From Planctomycetaceae bacterium (GTDB lineage Bacteria; Planctomycetota; Phycisphaerae; Phycisphaerales; SM1A02), in assembly GCA_027490145.1 (NCBI GenBank), contig JAIXYQ010000010.1:310001-374000 (forward strand): DNA of 64,000 nucleotides. Direction: 5' to 3'. The position numbers were made by a program, and so were the translations under genes. Below, piece after piece: positions 24,651 to 33,532 of the stretch; within the stretch, counting starts at the first letter, position 1, and each line of letters starts with the position of its first letter. Below the pieces are notes generated by a model. The model had not been told where the DNA came from and did no database searches. It saw only the letters and a list, made by a program, of their open reading frames with translations.

Positions 24651-27600
24651 GTGACCGGCCGCGAGCACGACCCTCGTGATGCGTGGACGCCGCCCTTGGC
24701 GCGCACCGATGGCGATGCCTTGCTCTCGGCTCCGGAAGCGCTGCTGAAGGGTGCGCTCGAATCACCCGTGCCGGCCGTGGCGGTCTTCGGTCCCCGTCGT
24801 CCGCCCTTCGAGCCGCTGTTCCGCATGGCGATGGATCCTGCCGCGCAGTCGGCCCTCGAACGCAATGGCCTGCGACTCGAAGCGTCGGTCGACGCCGTGC
24901 GGAGCGTCAGCCTGGCTGCCATCGAGTCCGCCGCCGGTCGCGGGGCGATCGCGCTGGTGCCCAATGACCAGGTGGATCGGGCCATGGGCGCGCTCGAGCG
25001 GTTGGCCCGATCGTGCGCCGGTCCCGTGGCCTTGGTGCTCGAGGACAACCCGCACCTGTCGCCGGCCACGTGCCCACGCCGCATCTGCTGGCGCCTGCGC
25101 ATGCCGACGCTCGAGCCATGGGATCTCGAGAGCCTGCGCCGCAGCGTGGGTCTCGCCCTCCGGATGTCCAGTGCGGCCGGCGTGCCCGTGGGCATCGTGG
25201 TGCACAACACCATGCTGCGATCGTGGGCCACGCTGGCCATGCGGCCCAACCGCGTGGTCACCATGCTCGATGCCGTCGAGCCCGAGGCTCTGGTCGTGGA
25301 TCGCGGCGATCCGCTCCGTGACCTGCGGAGGGATGAGTTCAACCATGCGTGGTTCATGCCCAGCCCGGGCGAGCGGGAGCGCTACGGCATCATCGCGATC
25401 GGTCCGTGCGTGCACGCCACGCTGCACATGCTCGATGCCACGGGATTCACGGGTCGCGTTCCGGTCTTCCGGCTCGGTGCCAGCGCACCGATCGATGAGA
25501 GCGCGCTCGAGCGATTCCTGGAGCGCTGCGAACACGCGATCGTGGTCGAACCGCGGCCCGGCAGCACGGCACCGCGCGTGGTCGGGCTGGCGCAGCGCAT
25601 TCGCCGTGCGCACGGGCATGCAGCGCAGGTGTGGTGGACCGAACTGCCGCCGCTCGAGGGCCACCCGCGGGTCAGGCTTGAACCGAATGAAGGTACGCGC
25701 AGTTCGACGCTGGTCCGCAAGATGATCCATCTGCTCGATGAGCTCCGTCCGAGCAAGGATCCCCACGCGGTCCTCGCCCCCGACGTCGAACTTGACGGCG
25801 TGGTCGTGCCGCCCCGCGATGAACACCTCGGACTGGCCAGCGCACGCATGGCGGCCACGGAAGCCGCGCTCGATGCCATCGAGGCGCTCGCCGCGCGTTC
25901 GCCCGAACAGGGCGAGGTCCCGCGGCATGCCGTGCTCGCCGGAGGCCCGGAACCGGCGCGCGCCGGCTCGACGGTGCTCGAGGTGTGGGACCGACGGCGC
26001 TGGTCGATCGAGGGCGGCGCCGCCGTGCGGCACGCCGTGCGCACCGGATCCCGTGTGTTCGTCGTCTGCGACCTTGCGGCCGACGAGGAACCGGACGTCG
26101 AGCGCCTCGCCGAGGCCTGCACGCCCGGTGACGCACGACGGCTGCCCCGGACCGTGCGGGTCGACGTGAACGACCGCGATGCCGTGGTGGCGTCGATCGT
26201 CGAGGCCGCCGACGAGGGCGGCGTGACGATCCTCATCGCGCGCGATGGTCCGCCGGCCCGACGCGACATCAACGTGCTCGAACGCGACCTCATCGAGGTG
26301 GACCGGCTGGGCTACCTGCCCATGCAGCGGTTCATCTGGCCCGTGAGCGCGGCGTGCGACCTTCGCGACCCGCCCTTGGCCACGCTCATCGATCAGGGGC
26401 TGGAGCGGGGCGCGGATCCGTTGCGCGCGACGGCGGAGATCGTGCGCGTGACGCCCGAGCCCGGGCAGGGCTGGCGCCTGCGCGTGGAGCCTCTGCTGGA
26501 GCAGGTTGAGCTCGAACGCGAGCGCCCCGTCGCGTTGGCCGAGGCCGCACGCCAGGCATCGAGCCTGCCCGCACCGACGCCGGTTCATGCGGCACAAGGC
26601 GTCTGGCGCGCGCACCTGGCTGGTTGGCGCGGCGACCCGCCGGGCGTCGCGGTGCAGATGCTCTGTGAAGCGGGGCGTTCGATGGGCTACCGCGTCGAGG
26701 CCGTGCACCACGCGACGCCGGTCGGTCCCGGTCGACGCTCGTGGGCACAGGTGTTGTTCACGCGCGCTGCCAGCAGCGACGACCTGCCGATGCCGACCCG
26801 CATCCCGTTCGGTGAGGGCGATGTGCTCATCGGCATGGATCCGGTCGAGTCGCTGCGCGCGCTTGGACCCGATCCCTACCTGCGCATCGGGGCGGCGGGC
26901 CGCACGCGCGCCTGCGTCAACACGGGTGCCTTCCCCGACCAGCTGCGGGAGCCCTTCGAATCCGCGGCGGCGGCGCTCGAACCTTCGATCGAGCGGACGC
27001 TCGGCGTTCCAGCGGACCTGGCGATCGACATGGCCCGTCGCGTGCGCCATGCCTTCCTGAACGATCGGGTGCTCGACGTGGCCATGCTCGGCGCGTCGTT
27101 CCAGCTCGGCCTCGTCCCGGTGACGGTGGAGGCCCTCGAGGCCGCCGCGCGCCGCATGGAGCAGCGCGGCTACGCGCGCAGCCTGGAGGCGCTCCGTTTC
27201 GGGCGGCTGGTGGCGAGCGAACGATCGGAACAGCGTGAGAGTTCCAGTGACCGGGAGCGGGCCGACGACATGGTGCGACGGATGGAGTTCGAGGCCCGCG
27301 TCTACGGCAATCCACGTTCACGACGCCTCTCGCGCCGCGTGGTCTCGCTGCTTCGACCCTACCTGCGCAGGCTCGAGCCGCTCGGAGCCGTGGAAGGCGG
27401 GCAGCCGCTGCATGACCTGGTGCTCGCCTTCCGGCGTTGCGTGATCTGGGGTGGGGGCGACTACGCGAAGCGGTTCGGCGATGCGATCGTGGCCCTGGCC
27501 GATCGGGAGCGGGGGATCGATGCCATGCCGCTGACCGCGGCTTGCGTGTTGCCGCTGGCCGAGCTCAGCCTGATCCGTGACTTCCCGTACCTCTGCGTCA

Positions 27601-28004
27601 TGACGGTCGGGGACGAACACCGACGCCGCGTCCGCGAGTGGTTGGGCGAGGTGCGCAGTCGCGGCGATCATGTCTCCCGGCGCTACCTCTACCGGGTCGA
27701 CCTCGCGGTGCCGGGCCGACGGTGGAAGGCGGAGTTCAAGGGCAGTGACTGGCCCGCCCGCGTGGTCGAGCTCGTCATGCCGCTCGTACCGCTCTCGTGG
27801 CGAGGGCGCTCAGGCCAGGATGCGCGCGAGGCCGGCTACCGATTCGTTGCCGATGCCGCTGCGAGTCAGTCCACCTATGACCAGTGGGTGCGCGCCGCCC
27901 AGGCCCTCAAGGCCCACGCGCTCGATGGATCGATCCGCGACCTGACGGCCGGCGACATCGATGCACTCAGGCCGGGCTCACTTGCACCGCGTGACATGCC
28001 CTGA
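24651..28004 (+). CDS. Degenerate 2-oxoacid:ferredoxin oxidoreductase-like protein (IorA/IorB fusion relic)
   Basis: A 1117-residue protein. The N terminus (DALLSAPEALLKGALESPV) and following segment resemble the pyruvate/indolepyruvate ferredoxin oxidoreductase alpha domain, where LLxGNEAIxxGALEAG is usual. Around residues 650-780, RGDPPGVAVQMLCEAGRSMG and EGDVLIGMDPVESLRAL match the IorB gamma domain. C-terminal residues 850-1117 correspond to the long extension of fused indolepyruvate oxidoreductases. Missing are any CxxCxxC 4Fe-4S motifs, a recognisable thiamine-diphosphate GDG motif and the GxGGQG loop. It is therefore probably not a working ferredoxin oxidoreductase. It keeps one uninterrupted frame with normal codon use, so it is not a recent pseudogene. 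GTG start; single-gene unit; function unknown. Confidence 0.7.
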   Translation: MTGREHDPRDAWTPPLARTDGDALLSAPEALLKGALESPVPAVAVFGPRRPPFEPLFRMAMDPAAQSALERNGLRLEASVDAVRSVSLAAIESAAGRGAIALVPNDQVDRAMGALERLARSCAGPVALVLEDNPHLSPATCPRRICWRLRMPTLEPWDLESLRRSVGLALRMSSAAGVPVGIVVHNTMLRSWATLAMRPNRVVTMLDAVEPEALVVDRGDPLRDLRRDEFNHAWFMPSPGERERYGIIAIGPCVHATLHMLDATGFTGRVPVFRLGASAPIDESALERFLERCEHAIVVEPRPGSTAPRVVGLAQRIRRAHGHAAQVWWTELPPLEGHPRVRLEPNEGTRSSTLVRKMIHLLDELRPSKDPHAVLAPDVELDGVVVPPRDEHLGLASARMAATEAALDAIEALAARSPEQGEVPRHAVLAGGPEPARAGSTVLEVWDRRRWSIEGGAAVRHAVRTGSRVFVVCDLAADEEPDVERLAEACTPGDARRLPRTVRVDVNDRDAVVASIVEAADEGGVTILIARDGPPARRDINVLERDLIEVDRLGYLPMQRFIWPVSAACDLRDPPLATLIDQGLERGADPLRATAEIVRVTPEPGQGWRLRVEPLLEQVELERERPVALAEAARQASSLPAPTPVHAAQGVWRAHLAGWRGDPPGVAVQMLCEAGRSMGYRVEAVHHATPVGPGRRSWAQVLFTRAASSDDLPMPTRIPFGEGDVLIGMDPVESLRALGPDPYLRIGAAGRTRACVNTGAFPDQLREPFESAAAALEPSIERTLGVPADLAIDMARRVRHAFLNDRVLDVAMLGASFQLGLVPVTVEALEAAARRMEQRGYARSLEALRFGRLVASERSEQRESSSDRERADDMVRRMEFEARVYGNPRSRRLSRRVVSLLRPYLRRLEPLGAVEGGQPLHDLVLAFRRCVIWGGGDYAKRFGDAIVALADRERGIDAMPLTAACVLPLAELSLIRDFPYLCVMTVGDEHRRRVREWLGEVRSRGDHVSRRYLYRVDLAVPGRRWKAEFKGSDWPARVVELVMPLVPLSWRGRSGQDAREAGYRFVADAAASQSTYDQWVRAAQALKAHALDGSIRDLTAGDIDALRPGSLAPRDMP

Positions 28005-28058
28005 TGAGCTGACCGGCGGGGCTGGAGCGTGCGTCGGTCGCGCCGCCGCGCGCGCACC

Positions 28059-29153
28059 TCACGCCGCCGGCTGATCACGCCGCATGCTCTCGTGACGGAG
28101 CTGGCCGCACGCCGCAGCGATGTCGCGCCCCCGGCTTGCGCGAATGTGCACGTTGACGCCCTTCGAGCGCAGGATCTCCTGGAACCCAAGCACATCCTCC
28201 GAGGACGGGCGCTCGTAGGGCATGCCCTGCACCTCGTTGTAGCGGATGAGGTTCACGTTGGCGCGCAGGGTGCGGGCGAGCCGGGCCAGTTCGTGCGCAT
28301 GCTCGGGGCGGTCGTTCACGCGGCCGAGCAGGATGTACTCCAGCGTGATCTCGCGGCCGGTGCGGTCGAACCACTCCCGGCACGCGTCGAGCAGCTCGGC
28401 GATCGTGCTGTACTCGGCCCACGGGATGATCTCGCGCCGAAGATCGTCGAAGGGTGCGTGCAGGCTCAGCGCAAGGGTGACGGGCAATTCGAACGAGCAG
28501 AACTTCCGGATCGCCGCGGGAAGACCCACGGTGCTCACGGTGATCTTGCGCGCGCTGATCCCGAAGCCCCACGGTGCGTGCAGCGTGCGGATCGCGGCCG
28601 TGACGGCGTTGTAGTTGGCGAGCGGTTCGCCCATGCCCATGAAGACGATGTTGCTGATGCGGCCGACGCCCTCGAGCCGCGACAGGTGCCAGACCTGTTC
28701 CACGATCTGTCCGGCGGTGAGGTTGCCGTCGAGGCCACCGATGCCGCTGGCGCAGAACCGACACCCGACGGGGCAGCCCACCTGCGAGCTGATGCACGCG
28801 GTGCGACGGTCCTCGCTCGGGATCATGACGCACTCGGTCTGCCGGGATGGCTCGGCCATCGGCAGCAGTTCACCATCCTCCGGCCAGCCCATGAGGAGTT
28901 TCTGGGTGCCGTCGGTCGCGACCTGGTGTCGCAGCGGCCGGCCACGCACGAAGGTCATGCCGTCGGCAAGGGCGGTGCGGGCGGCCTTGGACAGGTTGGT
29001 CATCGCGGCGGGATCGCCAACGCCCTTGGCATAGACCCAGTCGAGGACCTGCGCGGCGGCGAACTTCGGCAACCCGCGTTCCGCGCACCATGCCTGCATG
29101 GTGGCCGGATCGAGATCGAAGACGTGCGGTCGCTCAGCGGCCACTGCTGGCAC
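28059..29153 (-). CDS. rlmN: 23S rRNA/tRNA adenine C2-methyltransferase (radical SAM)
   Basis: RlmN methylates A2503 of 23S rRNA and A37 of some tRNAs. The 364-residue protein has the radical SAM cluster CPVGCRFC in SSQVGCPVGCRFCASG, SAM-binding FMGMGEPLANY, ITVSTVGL, the LALSLHAP segment and EYILLGRVND. A conserved catalytic Cys is expected near the C terminus (AAACGQLR). A GTG start at 29153 overlaps the end of ispH by 20 bases. A second GTG at 29144 also fits and would reduce the overlap. It is co-directional with ispH, so the two are probably one transcript. Confidence 0.95.
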   Translation of the reverse strand: MPAVAAERPHVFDLDPATMQAWCAERGLPKFAAAQVLDWVYAKGVGDPAAMTNLSKAARTALADGMTFVRGRPLRHQVATDGTQKLLMGWPEDGELLPMAEPSRQTECVMIPSEDRRTACISSQVGCPVGCRFCASGIGGLDGNLTAGQIVEQVWHLSRLEGVGRISNIVFMGMGEPLANYNAVTAAIRTLHAPWGFGISARKITVSTVGLPAAIRKFCSFELPVTLALSLHAPFDDLRREIIPWAEYSTIAELLDACREWFDRTGREITLEYILLGRVNDRPEHAHELARLARTLRANVNLIRYNEVQGMPYERPSSEDVLGFQEILRSKGVNVHIRASRGRDIAAACGQLRHESMRRDQPAA

Positions 29154-30201
29154 CGATGGTCAGGTCGACGGTCGAGAAGGGGATCGAGTGGTCGCTGAAC
29201 CAGCTGGCGTTGCGGACGCCGCAATCCTCACGCACCACGCGGCGTCCGGTCGGATCGATCCCGCGCGCCCGCATCGCTTCCTTGAGCGTGCCCGGCAGGC
29301 CGAACTCGACGTCCTCGTGCCGCACGTCGTGCTGCTCGACGGTGAGCTGGTGGCGCGCTGCGATCCACTCGATCACGCCGCGGATCAGGTCGTCGGGTGC
29401 GCTCGCGCCTGCCGTCAAGAGGACGGTCTCCACCCCGTGGAGCCATGATTCCTGCATTTCGCTGGCATCGTCGACCAGCACGGCGCGGGTGCCCACGTTC
29501 TCGGAGATCTCGGTCAGCCGCACCGAGTTCGAACTGTTGCGGCTGCCCACGACGATGACGAGGTCCGACTTGGGCCCGAGCGCGCGCACCGCCTCCTGAC
29601 GATTGGTGGTGGCGTAGCAGATGTCGCTCGCCGGCGGTTCCTTGATCGACGGGAACGCCTGCTTGAGGGCGCTGATGACGATGCCGGCATCGTCGGTCGA
29701 CAGCGTGGTCTGCGTCAGGTAGATGAGCTTCTCGGGGTCGTCGATGCGCAGGCCGGGGATGTCGGCGGGGCTCTCGACGATCTGGATCGAATCCGGTGCC
29801 TCGCCGCGGGTGCCCACGACTTCCTGGTGGTTGCGGTGGCCGACGAGCAGGATCTGGAAGCCCTTGCGCGAGTAGCGGATGGCCTCGGCGTGCACCTTCG
29901 TGACGAGGGGGCACGTGGCATCGATCGCGGTCAGGCGGCGGTCGCGGGCCTGCTGCCGGACCGCCGGGCTGACGCCGTGCGCGCTGAAGACCACGATCGC
30001 ACCCTCGGGCACCTCGTCGATCGACTCGACGAACTGCACGCCGCGGTTGCGGAAGCGACCGACCACGTGAGTGTTGTGCACGATCTCGTGATAGACGTAG
30101 ATCGCCTCGCCCGGGCAGATGTCGAGCAGCTGGTCGACGACATCGATGGCCATGTAGACGCCGGCGCAGAAGCCACGGGGGTTGGCGAGGATCAACTTCA
30201 T
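29134..30201 (-). CDS. ispH: 4-hydroxy-3-methylbut-2-enyl diphosphate reductase
   Basis: IspH performs the last step of the MEP pathway, making IPP and DMAPP. The 355-residue protein has three conserved cluster ligands: Cys12 in NPRGFCAGVYMAI, Cys in AIDATCPLVTKVH and Cys in SDICYATTNRQEAV, with HEIVHNTHVV and FSAHGVSP. It is about 35 residues longer than E. coli IspH because of a C-terminal extension (VREDCGVRNASWFSDHSIPF). The ATG at 30201 lies ten bases after TATGAT. It is divergent from the squalene genes across 54 bases, a functional pairing: IspH makes the precursor that hpnCDE consume. Confidence 0.96.
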   Translation of the reverse strand: MKLILANPRGFCAGVYMAIDVVDQLLDICPGEAIYVYHEIVHNTHVVGRFRNRGVQFVESIDEVPEGAIVVFSAHGVSPAVRQQARDRRLTAIDATCPLVTKVHAEAIRYSRKGFQILLVGHRNHQEVVGTRGEAPDSIQIVESPADIPGLRIDDPEKLIYLTQTTLSTDDAGIVISALKQAFPSIKEPPASDICYATTNRQEAVRALGPKSDLVIVVGSRNSSNSVRLTEISENVGTRAVLVDDASEMQESWLHGVETVLLTAGASAPDDLIRGVIEWIAARHQLTVEQHDVRHEDVEFGLPGTLKEAMRARGIDPTGRRVVREDCGVRNASWFSDHSIPFSTVDLTIGASSGR

Positions 30202-30211
30202 GAGCCCGGGG

Positions 30212-30217
30212 ATCATA
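30212..30217 (-). promoter_or_regulatory. -10-like TATGAT box of ispH
   Basis: The minus strand reads TATGAT-CCCCGGGCTC-ATG (start 30201). Together with the plus-strand TATCGT at 30240-30245 it forms a back-to-back promoter pair in the 54-base ispH/hpnC gap. Confidence 0.5.
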
Positions 30218-30239
30218 GCCCTGCGCGTGCGAGGGGCAG

Positions 30240-30245
30240 TATCGT
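30240..30245 (+). promoter_or_regulatory. -10-like TATCGT box of the hpnC operon
   Basis: TATCGT lies ten bases before the hpnC ATG (30256), divergent from the ispH box. The leader would be at most a few bases. Confidence 0.4.
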
Positions 30246-30255
30246 GCCGGGCCCC

Positions 30256-31257
30256 ATGGACGACGCCACCGGCCACGACTCGACGGCCATCGCCGCGGCG
30301 ATGCCTGGCCTGCCTGCGGCGTTGCGTTCGCGGGCCGGCCTGGACCGCTGGGGACCGGGGGCGGGGGAACCGTGCGGGCTTCCCGAGGCCCAGCGCTTCT
30401 GCGCCGCGATCGCCGGCGGCGCCGCCGAGAACTTCAGCGTGATGAGCGGGTTGGTCCCGGCGGCCGCGCGCCAGTCGTTCCAGGCGATCTACGCCTTCTG
30501 CCGGATCAGCGACGACCTCGGCGATGAGACGGGTTCGCGCGAGGCGGCCTCGGCGTGGCTGCAGTGGTGGCGCGCGTCGCTCCATGCGGCCTTCGCGGGG
30601 CGAGCCCTCCACCCGGTCTTCGTCGCGCTCGAGCCGGTCGTCGCGCGGCATGGCCTGGCCATGGAGCCCTTCGATGCGTTGCTCCGGGCGTTCCTGCGAG
30701 ACCAGGTCCAGGACCGCTACGGGACGTGGGAGGACCTACTCTCGTATTGCCGGGAAAGCGCGGATCCGGTCGGGCGACTCGTGCTCGGCGTGCTCGACGA
30801 GCGGGATCCGCAGGCGCTCGTCGCCAGCGACGCGATCTGTACCGCGCTGCAGCTGACGAACCACTGGCAGGACGCCCGCCGCGACCTCGTGGAGCGCAAC
30901 CGGATCTACGTGCCGACCGAACTCTTCCGGGGTGAGCGCCTGGACGAGCGCCTGCGCTCGACCATCGAGGCGGGGCATGCGCCGGACCGTGAGTTCCTGG
31001 CAGAGTGGCGCGCGTGCCTGGCCGACTGCGTGGCCAGGACTGCGCCGATGTACGACTCGATCGCTGCGCTCGAGCACGCCGTCGCGCCGCGTCACCGCGC
31101 GCTGCTGTGGCTCTTTGCGGAGGGCGGGCGCCGCACGCTCGCTCGGATCGAGCAGTGGAACTACGAGACCTGTCTCGATCGTCCACGGCTGTGGGCACCG
31201 GAGAAGGCCTGGATCGTGCTGCAGGCCGTGCTCCGTGCGCGGAGGAACGCGCCATGA
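30256..31257 (+). CDS. hpnC: Squalene synthase-like protein HpnC
   Basis: A 333-residue trans-isoprenyl diphosphate synthase of the squalene/phytoene family. HpnC converts presqualene diphosphate to hydroxysqualene in the three-enzyme HpnCDE route. The Asp-rich motifs are AFCRISDDLGDE and LTNHWQDARRD; NFSVMSGLVPAAARQSFQAIYAFCR-type sequence precedes the first. The ATG at 30256 is chosen because it begins the aligned protein and follows TATCGT. The gene overlaps hpnD by ATGA, and the order C-D-E is that of hopanoid clusters in many bacteria. Which of C and D acts first is assigned from position and family only. Confidence 0.9.
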   Translation: MDDATGHDSTAIAAAMPGLPAALRSRAGLDRWGPGAGEPCGLPEAQRFCAAIAGGAAENFSVMSGLVPAAARQSFQAIYAFCRISDDLGDETGSREAASAWLQWWRASLHAAFAGRALHPVFVALEPVVARHGLAMEPFDALLRAFLRDQVQDRYGTWEDLLSYCRESADPVGRLVLGVLDERDPQALVASDAICTALQLTNHWQDARRDLVERNRIYVPTELFRGERLDERLRSTIEAGHAPDREFLAEWRACLADCVARTAPMYDSIAALEHAVAPRHRALLWLFAEGGRRTLARIEQWNYETCLDRPRLWAPEKAWIVLQAVLRARRNAP

Positions 31258-32144
31258 GCATGACCCGCGCCTGGAGCGACCCGGTGGTTGCCGCCAGTGC
31301 ATCGCACTGTGCGCTCATCACGCGCCGCGAGGCCCGCAATTTCTACCACGGGCTCAAGCTGGCTCCCGAGCCGCGTCGATCGGCGCTGTACGCCGTGTAT
31401 GCGTGGATGCGCCGTGCCGACGACCTCGTCGATGACGGAGGCCCCGACCGCGTCGAGCAGGTGGCCGCGTTCAGGGCTGCGACCGAACGGGCCTTCCTCG
31501 GCCACACGCCTGACGCCGATCCCATGTGGCCGGCGCTCGTGCGTTCGATCGAGGATCACGACCTGGCTCGCGAGGATTTCGACGGCATGCTCGACGGCCA
31601 GCTGCTCGATGCCGAGCACCGGCCCTGCAGGGACTGGGCCGAGGTCCGGCACTTCTGCGATCTGGTCGCCGGCACCGTCGGTCGGACCTGCACGCGCATC
31701 TTCGGGGCGACGCACCCTGAAGCGATGCGGTTGTCCACGGATCGTGGGATCGCCTTCCAGCTGACGAACATCCTGCGTGACCTCCGCGAAGACCACGGCA
31801 TGGGGCGCTGCTACCTGCCGGCCGATGAGCTCGCGCGCGCAGGGCTGGACGTCACGAGCCTGTTGTCGTGGAGCGATCCCGGGCGATGCGCATCGTTCAT
31901 GCAGTCGCAGGTGGATCGATGCCTGGCGCACTACCGCTCGAGCGCTCCGCTCGACGGCATGATCGACTGGTCGTGCCGTCCTACGCTCTGGGCCATGACG
32001 GCGATCTACGGCGGCATCGCCTCGCGGATCGCGGCGCGACCACGGTCCGTCACCGAGGGGCGTGTCGCGCTTCCGGCAGCCAGCAAGCTGCTCGTGGCGC
32101 TGCGTGCGCGACTGGGCTGGCACCGCGGGGCATGCGTGCCATGA
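31254..32144 (+). CDS. hpnD: Presqualene diphosphate synthase HpnD
   Basis: A 296-residue squalene/phytoene synthase family enzyme that condenses two farnesyl diphosphates to presqualene diphosphate. Motifs are SFYHGLKL-like RNFYHGLKLAPEPRR, AWMRRADDLVDDGG (first Asp-rich) and FQLTNILRDLREDHGMGRCY with LP (second Asp-rich). The start ATG overlaps the hpnC stop by four bases, and the stop overlaps the hpnE start in the same way, so translation is likely coupled across the three genes. Confidence 0.92.
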   Translation: MSMTRAWSDPVVAASASHCALITRREARNFYHGLKLAPEPRRSALYAVYAWMRRADDLVDDGGPDRVEQVAAFRAATERAFLGHTPDADPMWPALVRSIEDHDLAREDFDGMLDGQLLDAEHRPCRDWAEVRHFCDLVAGTVGRTCTRIFGATHPEAMRLSTDRGIAFQLTNILRDLREDHGMGRCYLPADELARAGLDVTSLLSWSDPGRCASFMQSQVDRCLAHYRSSAPLDGMIDWSCRPTLWAMTAIYGGIASRIAARPRSVTEGRVALPAASKLLVALRARLGWHRGACVP

Positions 32145-33532
32145 GCCGATCGGTCGCGATCGTCGGCGGCGGCATCGCCGGCCTGGCTGCTGCGCTCCGG
32201 GTGGCCGAGGCGGGTCATCGCCCGATCGTGATCGAGACGCGTGGCAAGCTCGGTGGCCGCGCCACGAGCTTCGAGGATGCGCGCACGGGCCTCGTCCTGG
32301 ACAACTGCCAGCATGTGCTCATGGGCTGCTGCACGAACCTGATCGACTTCTACGCCCGGCTCGGTGTGGGTGAGGCGATCGAGTGGCACGACACGACGTT
32401 CTGGGCGAATCCACCCATGGACCCCGATCGGATGAGCCCTTCGTGGTGGCCCGCGCCGGGGCATTTCTCGGGATCGTTCCTGCGCATGCGCATGCTGTCG
32501 CTGCGCGACAAGCTCGCGGTGGCCCGCGGGATGTGGGCACTGATTCGACTCGGGCGGGATGGGCGTGCGGCATGGTCCGGACGCGATTTCGCCGCATTCC
32601 TTGCGCAGACCGGCCAGACGCCTGCCGCGATCGAGCGATTCTGGGAACCCGTGGTCGTCAGCGCCTGCAACGTGCCGAGTGCGTCGTGCGATGCCGCCTA
32701 CGCGATGAAGGTCTTCCAGGATGGCTTCCTCCAGGATGCCTGGAGCCCGTGCATGGGCATCAGCACGGTGCCGCTCGCGCGGCTCTACGACCCGGCTCGT
32801 GAGGCGATCCTGCATGCCGGCGGTGAGCTGCTCGAGTCGACGAGTGCGGTCGCGCTGAACTACGACGGCCGTCGCATCAGCGGGGTCACGACCGACGAGG
32901 GCGTCGTCGAGTGCAGCGCGGTGATCACGAGCGTGCCGCCCGATCGCCTCGCCAAGCTCTGCAGCGACACGCTGCGCAAGGCGGACGCCCGGCTCGCCCG
33001 GCTCGAGGAGGTGCCGTTCAGCCCGATCCTCGGGGTGCACCTCTTCTTCGATCATCCGGTCATGGACACGCCGCACCTGGTTTTGCCGGGTCGCGCCACC
33101 CAGTGGCTCTTCCGCAAGCCCGGCGAGGATGGCCGCGAGCACGTGCATGCGGTGATCAGCGGCGCCGATGCGTGGATGGCGCTCGACGAGGCCACGATCG
33201 TGGAGCGTGTGCTCGACGACATGGCGTGGGCGTTGCCGCGCGTGCGAGGCCTGGCTCCGGTGGCCGTGCGGGCGGTGAAGGAGAAGCGGGCGACGTTCGG
33301 TTGCGTGCCCGGCATCGATCGACTGCGTCCGAAGGCCGTGCCGGATCCGATCTCGGGCGGCATCCCCAACCTGTTCCTGGCGGGTGATTGGACGGCGACC
33401 GGCTGGCCCGCCACGATGGAAGGCGCCGTGCGCTCGGGCTACGCCGCTGCGGCGGCCTGCACGGGCCAGGGCGGCATCGTCGCCGACGTGCCGCCAGGGC
33501 GTGTCGCGGCATGGCTCGGACTGCGCGCATGA
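32141..33532 (+). CDS. hpnE: Hydroxysqualene dehydroxylase/FAD-dependent oxidoreductase HpnE
   Basis: A 463-residue flavoprotein of the phytoene desaturase/amine oxidase family. The FAD dinucleotide-binding motif VGGGIAGLAAALRVAEAG starts at residue 7. GKLGGRATSFED follows, and the C-terminal NLFLAGDWTATGWPATMEGA loop contacts flavin. HpnE reduces hydroxysqualene to squalene. The ATG at 32141 overlaps hpnD; an alternative ATG lies nine bases upstream. The end overlaps queG by ATGA, so queG travels in the same operon although it is unrelated to squalene synthesis. Confidence 0.92.
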   Translation: MSRSVAIVGGGIAGLAAALRVAEAGHRPIVIETRGKLGGRATSFEDARTGLVLDNCQHVLMGCCTNLIDFYARLGVGEAIEWHDTTFWANPPMDPDRMSPSWWPAPGHFSGSFLRMRMLSLRDKLAVARGMWALIRLGRDGRAAWSGRDFAAFLAQTGQTPAAIERFWEPVVVSACNVPSASCDAAYAMKVFQDGFLQDAWSPCMGISTVPLARLYDPAREAILHAGGELLESTSAVALNYDGRRISGVTTDEGVVECSAVITSVPPDRLAKLCSDTLRKADARLARLEEVPFSPILGVHLFFDHPVMDTPHLVLPGRATQWLFRKPGEDGREHVHAVISGADAWMALDEATIVERVLDDMAWALPRVRGLAPVAVRAVKEKRATFGCVPGIDRLRPKAVPDPISGGIPNLFLAGDWTATGWPATMEGAVRSGYAAAAACTGQGGIVADVPPGRVAAWLGLRA

